Below are positions 21,395 to 31,981 of a DNA stretch of 64,000 nucleotides, in pieces. The first letter of the stretch is position 1. Each line of letters opens with the position of its first letter. Both the position numbers and the translations under genes were made by a program. The notes under the pieces are model-generated. The model saw only the letters and a program-made list of their open reading frames with translations. It was not told the origin of the DNA and searched no databases. The DNA is from Vreelandella olivaria (GTDB lineage: Bacteria; Pseudomonadota; Gammaproteobacteria; Pseudomonadales; Halomonadaceae). The stretch covers positions 2,232,001 through 2,296,000 of the forward strand of contig AP019416.1 in the NCBI GenBank assembly GCA_004295565.1, written 5' to 3'.

Positions 21395-22606
21395 TCAGAA
21401 AGTAGGCGTAACGCGTTGTACCAAAAGTTCGCCACTATGATCGTCTAAGCGATGATTGCGGCCCGCAAGCAGCGCAAAGCCACAGCAAACCATGAGCAGG
21501 GCAATCAACAGCCAGGCGATATGTGGTGTGTTGGCGCCTGATTGCAGCATAACCCCCACACCAAAGGGGCCGAGTGCGGCCAGCGTATAACCACCGCCCT
21601 GGACAAGCCCAGACAACTGACCGGCAAGGCGTGAGTTGGCCGTGCGTAATACTAACAGGCTTAGCGCCAGGCTAAAGCTGCCACCTTGGCCGATACCCAG
21701 CAGTGCAGCGCCGGGCCATTTCCATACCAGTGGCGCGATAAGCAGCATCCACAGGCCCATGGCGGTGCTAAGCAGCACAAGCAGCAGCGCAGGACGCTGG
21801 TCACGCCCCATGCGGGCAAGCCAGGGGGCGCCCAGCGCTGAGGCAAGCTGGCACATAATAGACACCGCCATGGTCCAGCCCGCATCGGCCTCGTTATAAC
21901 CGCGATCAACCAGCAGTGTGGGCAGCCAGCCAAATACGATGTACGCCATGGATGATTGAATACCCATGAACAGCATAACGTGCCAGGTAAGTGGTTGCTT
22001 AAGAAGCCGTAAAATACCGCTTTTAGGCGCTGTTGGCGTGTTGGTCATGGTGGTGCGGGGCATTTGGATGTGCCAAAGCACTAGCGCGAATAGCGCCAGC
22101 AGTGACCAGCTCATCAAGCTCGCCTGCCAGCTGCCGAGCAGTTGGGTCAGTGGAACGCTGAGCCCGGCACCTAAAGCGCCGCCCAAGCAGAGCGCCATGG
22201 TGTATAAGCCAGTGAGGAGGTCGGCACTGTCGGGGAGTTCACGTTTGACCAGGGCGGGTAGCAGGGTGCCACCAACGCCAATTGCACAACCTGCCATCGC
22301 CGAGCCGATAAAGAGCCCGCCGGGAAGCGGCAAACCACGCAAAATCAATCCAACAGCCAGCAGTGTCAGTGCCGCACTCAGCGCCCGTTCACTGCCTATG
22401 CGTTTAGCCAGGGCAGGGGCAAGTGGGGCGGAGAGGCCTAAAAACAGCACGGGGAGCGTAGTGAGTAGACCCGCCGCGCTAGCGGAAAGCCCGGCGCTTT
22501 CTTGCAAGCGGGTAAGTAAAGGGGCAACCGAAGACATGGCGGGGCGTAGATTTAGCCCCACCACAACCATCAGTAAAATAAACGTAATCGAGCGACGCGT
22601 TGCCAT
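21395..22606 (-). CDS. MFS transporter, CynX/NimT family
   Basis: 403 residues, intact, with about twelve hydrophobic segments. The start MATRRSITFILLMVVVGLNLRPAMSSVAPLL matches the CynX (cyanate) / NimT (2-nitroimidazole) subgroup, where the LNLRP motif in helix 1 is typical. GPFGVGVMLQSG and the final RLDDHSGELL tail are ordinary for this group. Substrate unknown; the family covers export of small anions and nitroimidazoles. It begins eight bases after the stop of the upstream hypothetical gene and may be cotranscribed with it. Confidence 0.85.
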   Translation of the reverse strand: MATRRSITFILLMVVVGLNLRPAMSSVAPLLTRLQESAGLSASAAGLLTTLPVLFLGLSAPLAPALAKRIGSERALSAALTLLAVGLILRGLPLPGGLFIGSAMAGCAIGVGGTLLPALVKRELPDSADLLTGLYTMALCLGGALGAGLSVPLTQLLGSWQASLMSWSLLALFALVLWHIQMPRTTMTNTPTAPKSGILRLLKQPLTWHVMLFMGIQSSMAYIVFGWLPTLLVDRGYNEADAGWTMAVSIMCQLASALGAPWLARMGRDQRPALLLVLLSTAMGLWMLLIAPLVWKWPGAALLGIGQGGSFSLALSLLVLRTANSRLAGQLSGLVQGGGYTLAALGPFGVGVMLQSGANTPHIAWLLIALLMVCCGFALLAGRNHRLDDHSGELLVQRVTPTF

Positions 22607-22614
22607 ACGAGTAC

Positions 22615-23119
22615 TTACTTAAGGTGGGGACGCAAGTCTCCGCGAACGGCATCGAGTAGCGTAATAAAGTGGTAATCCTGGGGAGTGTCCAGGCAATCAA
22701 CTCTAACGTTAGTGCGCATGCCTTTATCCATATTCAACTGGTCGAATATTTCTAACGTTAGCTTACGTGCAGGCTTATCACCTGGCGCCAAGATGCCATC
22801 TTCAAGGGTGAAGGTCTCCAGCAGGGTGACGCGTACGCGGGTACTGTTACCTTCGCTAAGCATGCGGCGCACAAACAGCCAGCCTTCGCAGGGGGAGGGC
22901 GTGAGTGTCATCCCGCTGGCGTAGGAAAATCGTACGATAGCAGGCGCCTTCGATCGAGGCCTTTTCAGCCATGCTGCGATAGGCCTGCACCACTTGGTTT
23001 GCTGACGCCCGGGCGTCCTCTAAACGCTGCACGATCCCTTGATGTTCGCGGCTGAGCTGCTCTTGACGTTGAAACGTCAGCCATTGGCGGTACTCGGCCA
23101 TTAGTTGAGAAGACGCCAT
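22615..23119 (-). CDS. Conserved-looking hypothetical protein
   Basis: I do not recognise the family. ATG 23119 gives MASSQLMAEYRQWLTFQRQEQLSREHQGIVQRLEDARAS, a charged helical, probably coiled-coil N-terminal half. A beta-rich-looking C-terminal half follows (GWLFVRRMLSEGNSTRVRVTLLETFTLEDG to RGDLRPHLK). The two halves are in different frames and must join near 22925. That gives about 168 residues. Two overlapping small genes are an alternative, as the C-terminal part has its own ATG at 22911. No signal peptide or membrane segment. It lies between rhlE and the MFS gene, same strand. Confidence 0.5.
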
Positions 23120-23170
23120 AATCACTCCGTGAAAGGTATTGGCTAAAATAGCTGCGGAAAACAGCGGCTT

Positions 23171-23203
23171 GGAATATGCAAAGGCGACACCTTCGCATAT
23201 TCC
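23171..23203 (-). terminator. Hairpin downstream of rhlE
   Basis: GGAATATGCAAAGG (23171-23184) pairs with CCTTCGCATATTCC (23190-23203) except for one mismatch, giving a long stem with a short loop. It lies 11 bases past the rhlE stop. There is no strong T run, so it may be an mRNA 3' stabiliser instead of an intrinsic terminator. Confidence 0.5.
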
Positions 23204-23214
23204 TGCGCGCTGAG

Positions 23215-24472
23215 CTAGCGCCGTGCGCGACGTTTACGCTCGCCACCGGTATTGGCACTCTGGCCTTCGGGTTTGCGTTTGGCGCGCGGCTGACGTTGAT
23301 TGCGTCGGCCATTTTCGATGGGCTCAGGTTTGATACTGGGGTCGGGCTCAAAACCTGGCTCAATGTGTTTAGGTAGCGTCTGTTTGATCAGGCGCTCAAT
23401 GTTGCCCAGCAGGGCGTCTTCATCGACACATACCAACGAAACGGCTTCGCCATTGCTGCCAGCCCGGCCAGTGCGGCCAATGCGGTGGACGTAATCTTCC
23501 GCTACGTTGGGCAGGTCGAAATTAACCACGTGGGGTAGCTCATTGATATCCAGACCGCGAGCAGCGATATCGGTGGCCACCAGTACCTGTAGGTCGCCAC
23601 TCTTGAATGCCGTTAGTGCGCGAGTACGCGCTCCCTGGCTTTTATTACCATGGATTGCCATGGAGGGGATGTCCTGCTTGGAGAGCTGCTCGGCAAGGCG
23701 GTTAGCACCATGTTTGGTACGCGTAAATACCAGCACCTGGAACCAGCCATTTTGCTGAATCAAGTGGGCCAGCAGTTCGCGCTTCTTCTCGCGATCAACG
23801 CGGTAAATGGCCTGCTCAATTTTGTCGGCAGTGGCATTGCGCGGCGCGACTTCAATCATCGCCGGGTTATCCAGCAGTTGTTGTGCCAGAGTCTGGATCT
23901 CGTTAGAGAATGTCGCCGAAAACAGCAGGTTTTGGCGCTTTTTAGGCACTAGGCGCAGCAAGCGTTTAATGTCGTGAATGAAGCCCATATCCAGCATACG
24001 GTCAGCTTCATCAAGCACTAAAATCTCAACGCAGGAGAGATCCACATGTCCCTGCTGATGGAGATCCAGCAGGCGTCCAGGGGTGGCGACCAATACATCC
24101 AAACCCGCTTTTAGTGCATCGATTTGAGGCTGTTGGCCGACGCCGCCAAAAAATAATATGGGAGCGCAGAGCCAAGTGTTGTCCATAGGTGGATACGCTT
24201 TCGCCGACTTGAGCGGCAAGCTCACGGGTGGGGGTTAGTACCAGTGCGCGTACCTGACGTTTCCCAGGCCGCTTGCCAGTGCTTAAGCGCTGCAGCATTG
24301 GCAGCGTGAAACCAGCGGTTTTACCCGTGCCGGTTTGGGCGCTGGCCAGCATGTCACGACCCTCTAGTACGACGGGAATAGCCTGTCGTTGTATCGGGGT
24401 GGGCTCGGTGTAACCTTGCGCTGTGACAGCGCGTAACAAATCGGCGTGCAGGCCAAGTTCAGAAAAGCTCAT
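23215..24472 (-). CDS. rhlE: DEAD-box ATP-dependent RNA helicase, RhlE type
   Basis: RNA helicase of the RhlE group. Q motif region [31 protein letters not shown], then motif [21 protein letters not shown], motif [18 protein letters not shown] (FSATFS), [10 protein letters not shown] and [10 protein letters not shown] are all present in order. The C-terminus is short, basic and rich in Arg/Lys, as in RhlE. ATG 24472. One frame break near 24150-24170 (HIIFW where [14 protein letters not shown] should follow). Total about 419 residues. It is involved in RNA remodelling and ribosome maturation in other bacteria. Confidence 0.92.
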
Positions 24473-24744
24473 GCGTTCTCCGCAGTCACCTAGTGAATTA
24501 ATACCGGTAAATGGTTGTTATCACTAGGTGTTATGTTCAAAAAGCGAGGTTGATTCACCTTCGCGGCAGCGAAGTGTGCCAGATAATTCAGCGTGCCGCG
24601 ATGGTCGTTGGTTAGCCGTGGATGACCGTGACAGGAGACGTGAAGGTTATAGCGCCAAGCAGCACTATCATTCTGGTGTGCACGGACACACCAGAAAACT
24701 ACGTGTCAGTAATAAGCCGGGTAGTGTAACACGGTTATGGGGCC
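24473..24744. other. 272 bp gap with a perfect hairpin
   Basis: No gene seen between the HHH protein and rhlE (both minus strand). TTCTGGTGTG (24671-24680) and CACACCAGAA (24687-24696) form a perfect 10 bp stem with a 6-base loop. It is placed where a terminator for the upstream gene would be, though without a clear T tract. Confidence 0.45.
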
Positions 24745-25249
24745 TCAGCTTGTTTCGCTGAACCGTTCCAGTGGCGGTGCCTGGGCATGCAGTGGAATTA
24801 ACCGCGCTAACGTAGCCGCGGGCAAGTCGAGCTGGGCGACTTCCTTGGGGGTAATGCAAAAAGTGCTTGGGGGTGAAAACACCAAGTTGAAACAGTTGGC
24901 GGGCCGTGGCTGGCCCTATGCCGTCGAGCGCCAGTAGTTGTCGTGCAAAGAGGGTGAGAAAACGACTGTTTTGCTGCTCATCAAAATCGGCGCTAGCCGT
25001 TTGATAATAGTGCCCCGCTTGAAGGGTAATGAACTGCTCAATGCGCTGAAGCGCGGCTAGCGTTGAGGTGTCGTGAATCTGGGCTGCTAACTGATCGCGC
25101 AGGGCGTCGTGGCTATTTAAAGCCGTTTCGAGTACATCTAGCGTCAATTCACCCTCAAGCAGTGCCGTGACGGTATGCATTAGGGTGTTAATGGTATCGC
25201 GCAGTTGTTCAACGGGCAGACCTGTGGTCTGGCTTTGTTCAGCTGTCAT
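24745..25249 (-). CDS. Small helix-hairpin-helix protein, unknown function
   Basis: About 168 residues. The N-terminal two thirds are helical and acidic. LLALDGIGPATARQLFQLGVF is a clear helix-hairpin-helix motif, usually non-specific DNA binding, of the kind found in DisA, RadA or polymerase accessory proteins. One frame break near 24880 (a run of C) is inferred. The corrected frame continues PPSTFCITPKEVAQLDLPAATLARLIP, ends RFSETS and stops at TGA 24745-24747. Uncorrected, a different tail runs on to 24668. ATG 25249. The family is not recognised. It stands alone, upstream of rhlE on the same strand. Confidence 0.6.
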
Positions 25250-25314
25250 AGTGACATCCCTGAGAGGGTTAGCATTAAGCGTAGTGCAGCAAGCTCCGTT
25301 TAGAAAAGCGCTGA

Positions 25315-25895
25315 TTAATCAAAATAATCGCCCTGACGTATTTCAGTGGCGATCCGTTCGGCGGCTTGATCCCAACTATCATTTAATGCGCGCACCAGGG
25401 CGGGGTAGCCATCTTCTGCTAGAGGGGTTTCTGCATAGAAGTTTTCCATCGCTAACAGCTCGCCAGCATCGTTAAGTAATTGCCATTGGCCGCTAGCCAC
25501 GGCGACACCGTCAAAGCGCCCCTGGAATTGATCCACGTTGAGGCGCAGCGTCAAGGCATTAGCCTGTTCGCCTTCTGCACGCATAACCCTAAGTGTTGGC
25601 AGCGCTTGCGCCAGGTTGGCGCGCAGATTCCGTTCTAACTGCCTGCCTAACCCTTCTGCCCACTGATGCTCGCGAGCGGCGTTCAATGTAATGTCGTCTA
25701 GCTGCATCACAATGCCGTCGACATCCAGATAGTGGGCAAGCCGAGGGCGTTCACTATAAGCGTGCCCTCGGGCTGGCGAGCGGTGCTAGCCAGCGGGTCA
25801 CTCGGCAGCATATAGCGAGAGGGCGTGACGCTGCTGGCGCAGGCGGATAACAACAAGCAGAGCAGCAGCAGTGAACATCTCATCCATATGAACAT
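25315..25895 (-). CDS. pqiC: PqiC-type outer-membrane lipoprotein
   Basis: Lipoprotein partner of the PqiAB intermembrane lipid transporter. ATG 25895 gives MFIWMRCSLLLLCLLLSAC, a lipoprotein signal with the lipobox ending at Cys19. The body matches the ABC-transport auxiliary lipoprotein domain (VMQLDDITLNAAREHQWAEGL, LTLRLNVDQFQGRFDG). One frame break near 25710-25730. About 193 residues. AAGGAG lies six bases before the start. It begins ten bases after the pqiB stop, so it is the third gene of pqiABC. Confidence 0.85.
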
Positions 25896-25905
25896 CGTTA
25901 GCTCC

Positions 25906-27592
25906 TTAATCTCGTGGCGCGCGCGGGATGGGGTCTTGGGCATCCAGATTGTCAAACAACAGCGCTCTGGGGTTGTCGTTGAGCGTGCGGGTCAGTGGCT
26001 GTAGGTCACGCATCAAGCGATCCAGCCGTTCAATGGCTGTAGTAAGTTCTTGATAAGCCGGCGATGACGGGGATAAGCCCTGGAGCGTGCTACGTAGTTC
26101 ATCCAGCGTCGCGTTAAGGTTTCCTCCAACGGCCTGAGTTTCAGGATCATTGAGCAACTGATTCAGAGAGGCGCTTACTTCGCGAACTTCATTCAGCATC
26201 TGTTCGGAAGCCTGTAAGTTACGATCCAAACCGGCTAGCAGCGGTTCAACCTCAAGGGCGTTTAGCTTATCAAGTAAATTGGTCACTTGGGCCTGTATTT
26301 GGGCAAAGCCGCCAGGGACGGTGGGGAACACTGGGCGATCCGAGAAGCGCTCGGCAACATACTGATCGGCCAGGTCTCGCTGAAAGTTTAAGTCGACAAA
26401 CAGGGCGCCCGTTAGCAGGCTGCCATTTTTAGCGATGCGCGTAGCCCCAGACCAAACATACGCTGGAACCGCGCCTCCCACTCATCAAGGTCAATATCGC
26501 TATTTTCAATACCCAGGCGCTGAGGCTCAATCCTGATGAGTACGGGGATGGCAAAGCGGGCCCGTGAGTCGGGCTGTGGTGCGGTAAAATTCCAAGGCAC
26601 GGCAGCAACGGTGCCCAATCTCACACCGCGAAACTCTACAGGGGCTCCTTTTGAAAGTCCGCGCACTGTTTCGTCTACCAGCAGTACATACTCGAGATAG
26701 CGATTAAAGGTACCTTCCCGGGCGGCGTTTTCATCGGCATAGAGGGTGAAGCGGGTATTGGCTTCAACCGGCTGTCCCATGGGCAGATCTTCGGGTACGC
26801 CGAAGGTAACCCCACCACCCAGGAGTGCCTCCAGGGATTCAACGTTAACGCGCACACCGTCGGCGTCTAAGCGAAAATCGATACCGCTAGACGTCCAAAA
26901 GCGTGTGCTGTCGGTGACTAAATTGGTGTATGGCTCTTCAATAAACACCTGATGCTGCATGGTGCGTGAGAGAGGCTCAAAATTATTCTCTTCGATACGC
27001 CCCACGGTATAGCCCTGGTAAGAAACCGGGTCACCCACCCGCAGTGAGTTGCCCAGTTGGCTCGTCAAACTAAGACGCAGCCCCGCTTGGCCGGCGGGCG
27101 CAACAGGGGGGATATCGCTGACGGGAAATTCCCGCCGTGGTGCTTCCGCAGTGCCTGGTTCAAGCTGAATATAAGCACCTGAGAGTACGGTGCCCAAACC
27201 ACTAATACCTTCGCGGCCAATGCGCGGCTTCACCACCCAAAAACGGGTATCTTCGCGGAGCATCTCCTCCACTTCAGGCTGGATGCGGGCGGTCAACACC
27301 GCGTGGAAAGGTCGTCCGACAAGCGCACACCCTGCACCCGGCCCACTTCAACATTACGGCTGCGAATCAGCGTATTGCCCGCCTCAATACCCTCAGCACT
27401 CTCCATAGTCAGTGTCACCAACGTGCCGCGACTGGCGTAGTTGTCATAAACCAGCCATAGGCCAATGGCAATCGCAACGATAGGCACGACCCAAATAGGG
27501 GAGAGCCGGGTTTGGCGTGAGGTTTTGGCCTTATTAAGATCCTGGTCGTTTGTTGGATTGGTATTAGGCGGTGTTGTTTCATTAGCCATCAA
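25906..27592 (-). CDS. pqiB: MCE-domain intermembrane transport protein PqiB
   Basis: Periplasmic-spanning MCE protein anchored in the inner membrane, forming a lipid conduit to the outer membrane. N-terminal membrane helix LSPIWVVPIVAIAIGLWLVYDNY (about residues 30-52), then three MCE modules recognised by GTLVTLTMESAEGIEAGNT, LRLSLTSQLGNSLRVGDPVSYQGYTVG and the VRGLSKGAPVEFRGVRLGTV block. The C-terminus is a long helical stretch (NLLDKLNALEVEPLLAGLDRN). Breaks near 27300 and 26420. About 562 residues, normal. ATG 27592 or 27589; the start overlaps the pqiA stop by several bases. Confidence 0.92.
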
Positions 27593-28892
27593 CAGGTTCC
27601 TTGGTGGCCGCTTTACGGCGAAGAAGAGAGTGACGAGGTGGAGGCGGAGTGTCCCAAATTAAGCGCGGATCAAATGTCATCGCCGCCAGCATGGTTAATA
27701 CAACCACCGAGCCAAAAGCGAGTGCCGCCGGGCCTGGTGTAATTGACATCAAGGAGCCTGCGCGAATCAGTGCCACTAATATGGCCACCACAAAAACATC
27801 GACCATTGACCAGCGTCCAATAAATTCCGTGAGACGATAGAGTCGCGTACGGCTTTGGGCGTTTAATGCGCTGCTACGCCGAACCACTAAGCATAGCCAG
27901 ATTAACGCCAATAACTTGCCGACGGGAACGATCACGCTGGCAATAAAAATAACCGCCGCAATCGGCCAGGAGCCCATCTGGATTAGTTGAACCACGCCGC
28001 CAATGATGGTTGAAGGTGAGGAGTTGCCCAGGCTGGTGGTGGTCATAATGGGGTACACATTGGCAGGAATGTACATAACGGCCGAGGCGGCGAGAAGTGC
28101 CCAGGTGCGCTGTAAGCTATGCGGCAGTCGCTGATGAAGCTTTTCATTGCAGCGAACGCAGTGACCACGCCCCTGGGGCGATAAGCGGTTGATCAGCCCG
28201 CAGGTTGGGCAGCCGGTCAGGCCTTGATCGCCAGCAGGCAGTCCTGTTTGCGTGCCTTCGGGAGCCAGTGGTTCTCCCTCTAACGAGAACCACATCCAGT
28301 CGGCATCCAGGGACTGGGTTGTCATCAGTAGCAGTAGTGCAAAAGCACAAAACGCCCAGAAGGAGATGCCTATTGCCACATCAGCCAATCCGGCGATTTT
28401 TATCAGGCTTACCAGAGCACCGATAATGAACACATCGGCCATCATCCACGGCGTTAAGTGCGCCAGTGAGCGTGCGATGTCACGGCTAAAGGGCAGGGGG
28501 CGATCACGGAGTAACCCAAACTGCAGCCAAAGAACCCCGACTAGATAGACCGCGGGGAGTACCACAATGGTCATAATGACGGCGATAGCGACCACCGGCT
28601 GGTGAAAGCCAATCAGTGTGGTGGCGGTCTGGGTTAGCTCAATACGATTACTCACCCCGCTGACCGTGAAACTGATAAAGGGGAACGAGACCGCGACCAT
28701 CAGCGCAACAAGGGAGGCGATGGCCAGGGCCATACTGCGCTGTGCCGGGTAGCGGTGGCGTTTAACCAAGACATGTGAACAGCGCGGGCAACTGGCTTTC
28801 TCACCTGAGTTTAACGGCGGCAGTGCCGATACCCAGTCGCACTCGTGACAGGCACGCAAACGCCTTCGCTGAGTTCGAGCCTCAGGTGGCAA
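27582..28892 (-). CDS. pqiA: Paraquat-inducible protein A family membrane protein
   Basis: 436 residues, intact. Two repeated halves, each with a cysteine pair module and four membrane helices: CHECDW...CPRC near residue 15 and CPTCGLI...CVRC near 230, probably binding zinc or haem. Works with PqiB and PqiC in envelope lipid transport; the E. coli pqi operon is induced by paraquat through SoxRS and by stationary phase. It is first in the pqiABC operon and divergent from the antiporter gene across 408 bp. Confidence 0.93.
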   Translation of the reverse strand: MPPEARTQRRRLRACHECDWVSALPPLNSGEKASCPRCSHVLVKRHRYPAQRSMALAIASLVALMVAVSFPFISFTVSGVSNRIELTQTATTLIGFHQPVVAIAVIMTIVVLPAVYLVGVLWLQFGLLRDRPLPFSRDIARSLAHLTPWMMADVFIIGALVSLIKIAGLADVAIGISFWAFCAFALLLLMTTQSLDADWMWFSLEGEPLAPEGTQTGLPAGDQGLTGCPTCGLINRLSPQGRGHCVRCNEKLHQRLPHSLQRTWALLAASAVMYIPANVYPIMTTTSLGNSSPSTIIGGVVQLIQMGSWPIAAVIFIASVIVPVGKLLALIWLCLVVRRSSALNAQSRTRLYRLTEFIGRWSMVDVFVVAILVALIRAGSLMSITPGPAALAFGSVVVLTMLAAMTFDPRLIWDTPPPPRHSLLRRKAATKEPVDG

Positions 28893-29300
28893 GCGGTCAA
28901 CGAGGGAGCGTTAACCGGTAATGTGCGGCGCTTAATCAATCGTTGTGGAAGCAAAAGCAAAACTCTCAGTGCGAACCCTTAGCAAAACTACTAGGATGTG
29001 GCGGATTAGGCTGTCAAATGCGCATTTTAGCAAGCCTATGTCGCTGAAACAGTGTTAAAAACGTAGGCTAGCCGCTTGACCAAAGCGTTAGTTTAGACAA
29101 CGATGCTGCGGCGCAGTGACGAGCAGTTAAATGCGATCATAATGGCCGCCTACTTTTCTGTCAGGTTGGTTCCTCATTAAAGTGTCGCAGTATTGAGGTC
29201 AGGATAGCTAGTAATAGCATCTGACTGCCGTCGCTATGAAGTGGTACTTAGGTACAAAATCTGCAAACTGTGACAATCATTATGTCATGAAGGAAATGGA
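28893..29300. other. 408 bp divergent region pqiA / antiporter
   Basis: No gene seen. It must carry the pqiABC promoter (minus strand) and the antiporter promoter (plus strand). A TTGACC at 29076-29081 is a possible -35 but has no good -10 partner. I see no SoxS-type site or riboswitch that I could defend. Confidence 0.4.
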
Positions 29301-30278
29301 ATGTTGCTTCCCACATTAGCGGTTGTGCTTGGATTGGTTTTATTGGTCTGGAGTGCCGAGAAGTTTATCGACGGCGCGGCGGCAACATCGCGCTGGCTTG
29401 GCCTGTCGCCATTGCTGATCGGGATGTTGATCATAGGGTTTGGAACCTCGGCGCCAGAAATGATGGTGTCCGTTCTGGCGGCTCTGGACGGAAACCCTGG
29501 TTTGGCTGTCGGTAACGCCTACGGCTCAAATATTGCCAATATCGGTTTGATCCTCGGTTTGGTAGCCCTTGTGGCGCCGCTGTCGGTGCATTCTAGCGTT
29601 ATCAGTAAAGAGATGCCTATCCTGATGCTGGTCATGCTGGCAACGGGTTTGATGCTGCTGGACGGATTTGTTGCGCGCTGGGAGGCCGTGTGTCTTTTGC
29701 TGGCGTTGGTTGTTTTTATCGTTGTGAGTATCGTTCGCTCGCGCAATCAACCCGAAGATGCGCTGGTTGCTGAAGTAGCAGAGACCCTGGATAGCAAACC
29801 GATGTCCCGGGGCAAAGCTATCATGTGAATCCTGGTAGGGTTAGCGCTGTTAATCGCCAGTTCGCGGTTACTGGTGTGGGGAGCTGTAGAAATTGCGCTG
29901 CGCTTTGGTGTGAGCGACTTGATTATTGGTCTTACCGTGGTCGCTATTGGGACGTCGCTACCTGAGCTAGCCTCCTCTATTACCGCCCTGCGCCGAAATG
30001 AGCACGACATGGTGCTGGGGAATGTGGTCGGATCCAACCTCTTTAACAGCCTGGCGGTAGTCGGCCTTGCCGGCGTTATTGCGCCCATTGAAGCTGGGCG
30101 CGAAGTGCTGGTGCGCGACTGGAGTGTGATGACTGGAATGACGCTGTTGATGATCCTGTTTGCATTCTCCTGGCGTGGCCGCCCTCGGCGTATAAATCGC
30201 TTGGAAGGGGGGATTCTGCTGGCGCTATTTATCGCCTACACCGGTTATATGGTCAGCGTCGTCATAATGTCGCGATAG
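29301..30278 (+). CDS. Calcium/sodium antiporter (CaCA family, YrbG-like) with an in-frame TGA
   Basis: Inner-membrane cation exchanger. Both alpha repeats are present: GFGTSAPEMMVSVLAALDGNPGLAVGNAYGSNIANIGLI and VVAIGTSLPELASSITALRRNEHDMVLGNVVGSNLFN, each with the acidic G-T-S-x-P-E motif that binds the ion. About 325 residues and ten hydrophobic segments. The frame is continuous from ATG 29301 to the stop at 30278 except for one TGA at 29826-29828, in the linker between the halves (KAIM-stop-ILVGLALLIA). TGG there would give Trp. Unlike other breaks in this window it is not a length change. AAGGAA precedes the start. It could be a true nonsense mutation or a base-call error. Confidence 0.85.
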
Positions 30279-30564
30279 CCTTATTTCGTCACTGCGCCTC
30301 ACGGGGGGATTGGTGCGTCAATGCGACTCATCTTGGACATCCGGTGGCTGTAATATAATGATTGTCCAAGAGGGCGTTAGTGACAGAAGCTTAGTTCCGC
30401 AACGCAAATGCAAAGCAGCGTTGTGCACAGCAGCTTAGTGCAGAGGAGCCTTGCGTAAAGAAATAAGCTTAGTGCTTATAACTAAAAGTGTCGTGCCATG
30501 AAGGCTCAACTAAGCTTGTGTTAACCCATCCATGGGATACCGATTCAGGTCTTAGGAGAGTGAA
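30279..30564 (+). promoter_or_regulatory. cyd promoter region with inverted repeat
   Basis: TTGGAC (30333-30338) and TATAAT (30354-30359), 15 bases apart, look like sigma-70 elements. They are embedded in an 8 bp perfect inverted repeat CTTGGACA (30332-30339) / TGTCCAAG (30363-30370), so a repressor binding this palindrome would cover the promoter. The leader to cydA is then about 200 bases and includes several AAGCTTAGTG-like short repeats (30388-30520). No FNR/ANR box (TTGAT-N4-ATCAA) was found. Confidence 0.5.
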
Positions 30565-31979
30565 ATGGAACTTGATCCGCTGGTGTTGTCGCGATTGCAA
30601 TTTGCATTCGTCGTGTCGTTTCACGCCATCTTCCCTGTGTTTACGATTGGCCTTGCATCCTACATAGCGCTGCTTCATGGCCTTTTCTTCAAGACGAAGA
30701 ACCCTGCGTGGAATCGCCTTTCGCTATTCTGGACAAAGGTGTTTGCCGTTGTCTTTGGCATGGGGGTGGTATCAGGCATTGTTATGTCATTCCAGTTTGG
30801 TACTAACTGGAGTAACTTTTCCCAGGCTTCATCGAACTTCCTTGGCCCCATGCTCAGTTATGAAGTCGTGACGGCGTTCTTTTAGAGGCAGCCTTCTTGG
30901 GTGTACTGCTGTTTGGTCGCGGCAAGGTGCCCCAAGGGGTGCATTTATTTGCCGCCATTATGGTGGCAGTGGGCACCTTTATCTCCTCCTTCTGGATTCT
31001 GTCCGCTAACAGCTGGTTGCATACCCCGGCGGGCGTGGAACTGGTCGACTTCCGTTTCCACGTGACCTCCTGGAGCGAAGCGATCTTTAACCCCTCGTTT
31101 CCCTACCGCTTTATGCATATGGCCGTTGCCTCGTTTCTGACCGGTGGTTTTGTTGTGGCAGGGGTGAGTGCCTGGTTTCTGTTGCGCGATCGGGATCCGG
31201 AGGCGAATCGTCGTGCGCTCTCTATGTGCCTTTGGCTGCTGCTTTTTTTAGCGCCCACCCAGGCAGTTATCGGCGACTTCCATGGCATTAATACGTTAGA
31301 GCACCAGCCGACTAAAGTGGCGGCAATGGAAGGGCATTGGGAAACCTCTGGCAATGTGCCGCTGCTGCTGTTTGCGATTCCTGATCAAGATGCTCAAACC
31401 AATCACTTTGAGCTGGGTATTCCGAACCTGGCCAGCATCATCTTGACTCACTCTATTGACGGGGAAGTGCCGGGGATAAGCGAGGCGGCGCCTGAAGAGC
31501 AGCCGCCGGTGCTGATCGTTTTCTGGGGCTTCCGGGTCATGGTGGGCATTGGGCTGCTGATGATTGCGGTGGCGTTGACGGGGCTAATCTTGCGTCGCAA
31601 AGGGCGCATCTACGACAAGCGGCTATTTTTAAAAGGCCTGACGGCGATGATCCCCATGCCGTTTATTGCTGTCTTGGCGGGTTGGATCGTCACTGAGTCA
31701 GGGCGCTCCCCGTGGTTGGTTTACGGCATGATGACTCATGCAGAGGGGTTGACGCCCTCACTCACTGGCCCAATGGCGCTGTTTACGTTGATCGGTTATG
31801 TCTTGGTCTATGCTGTGGTGTTTTACGCCGGTATTTATTACCTGACGCGCGTTGTGCGTAACGGCATGCTGCCGGACGAGGAGCGTGAAACCACTGACGA
31901 GAACTTCAAACGTCCGATGCGGCCTATGTCGGCGGCACATACACCTTTTGACGATGACGTTGACCCGGTGAGGAGCTAG
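30565..31979 (+). CDS. cydA: Cytochrome bd-type quinol oxidase subunit I (short Q-loop, CioA-like)
   Basis: Membrane quinol oxidase subunit carrying haems b558, b595 and d. LDPLVLSRLQFAFVVSFHAIFP contains the haem-ligand His of helix 1; MLSYEVVTAFF, THLEH-type HQPTKVAAMEGHWET and GWIVTESGRSPW are conserved blocks. About 471 residues; the C-terminal part of the Q-loop found in E. coli CydA is missing, as in cyanide-insensitive CIO oxidases. A single break at 30883 (TTCTTTTAGAG, one T short) restores AFFLEAAFLG. ATG 30565 with TAGGAG upstream. The second Gln of the usual GRQPW is Ser here. It is first in cydA-cydB-cydD-cydC. Confidence 0.93.
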
Positions 31980-31981
31980 AC

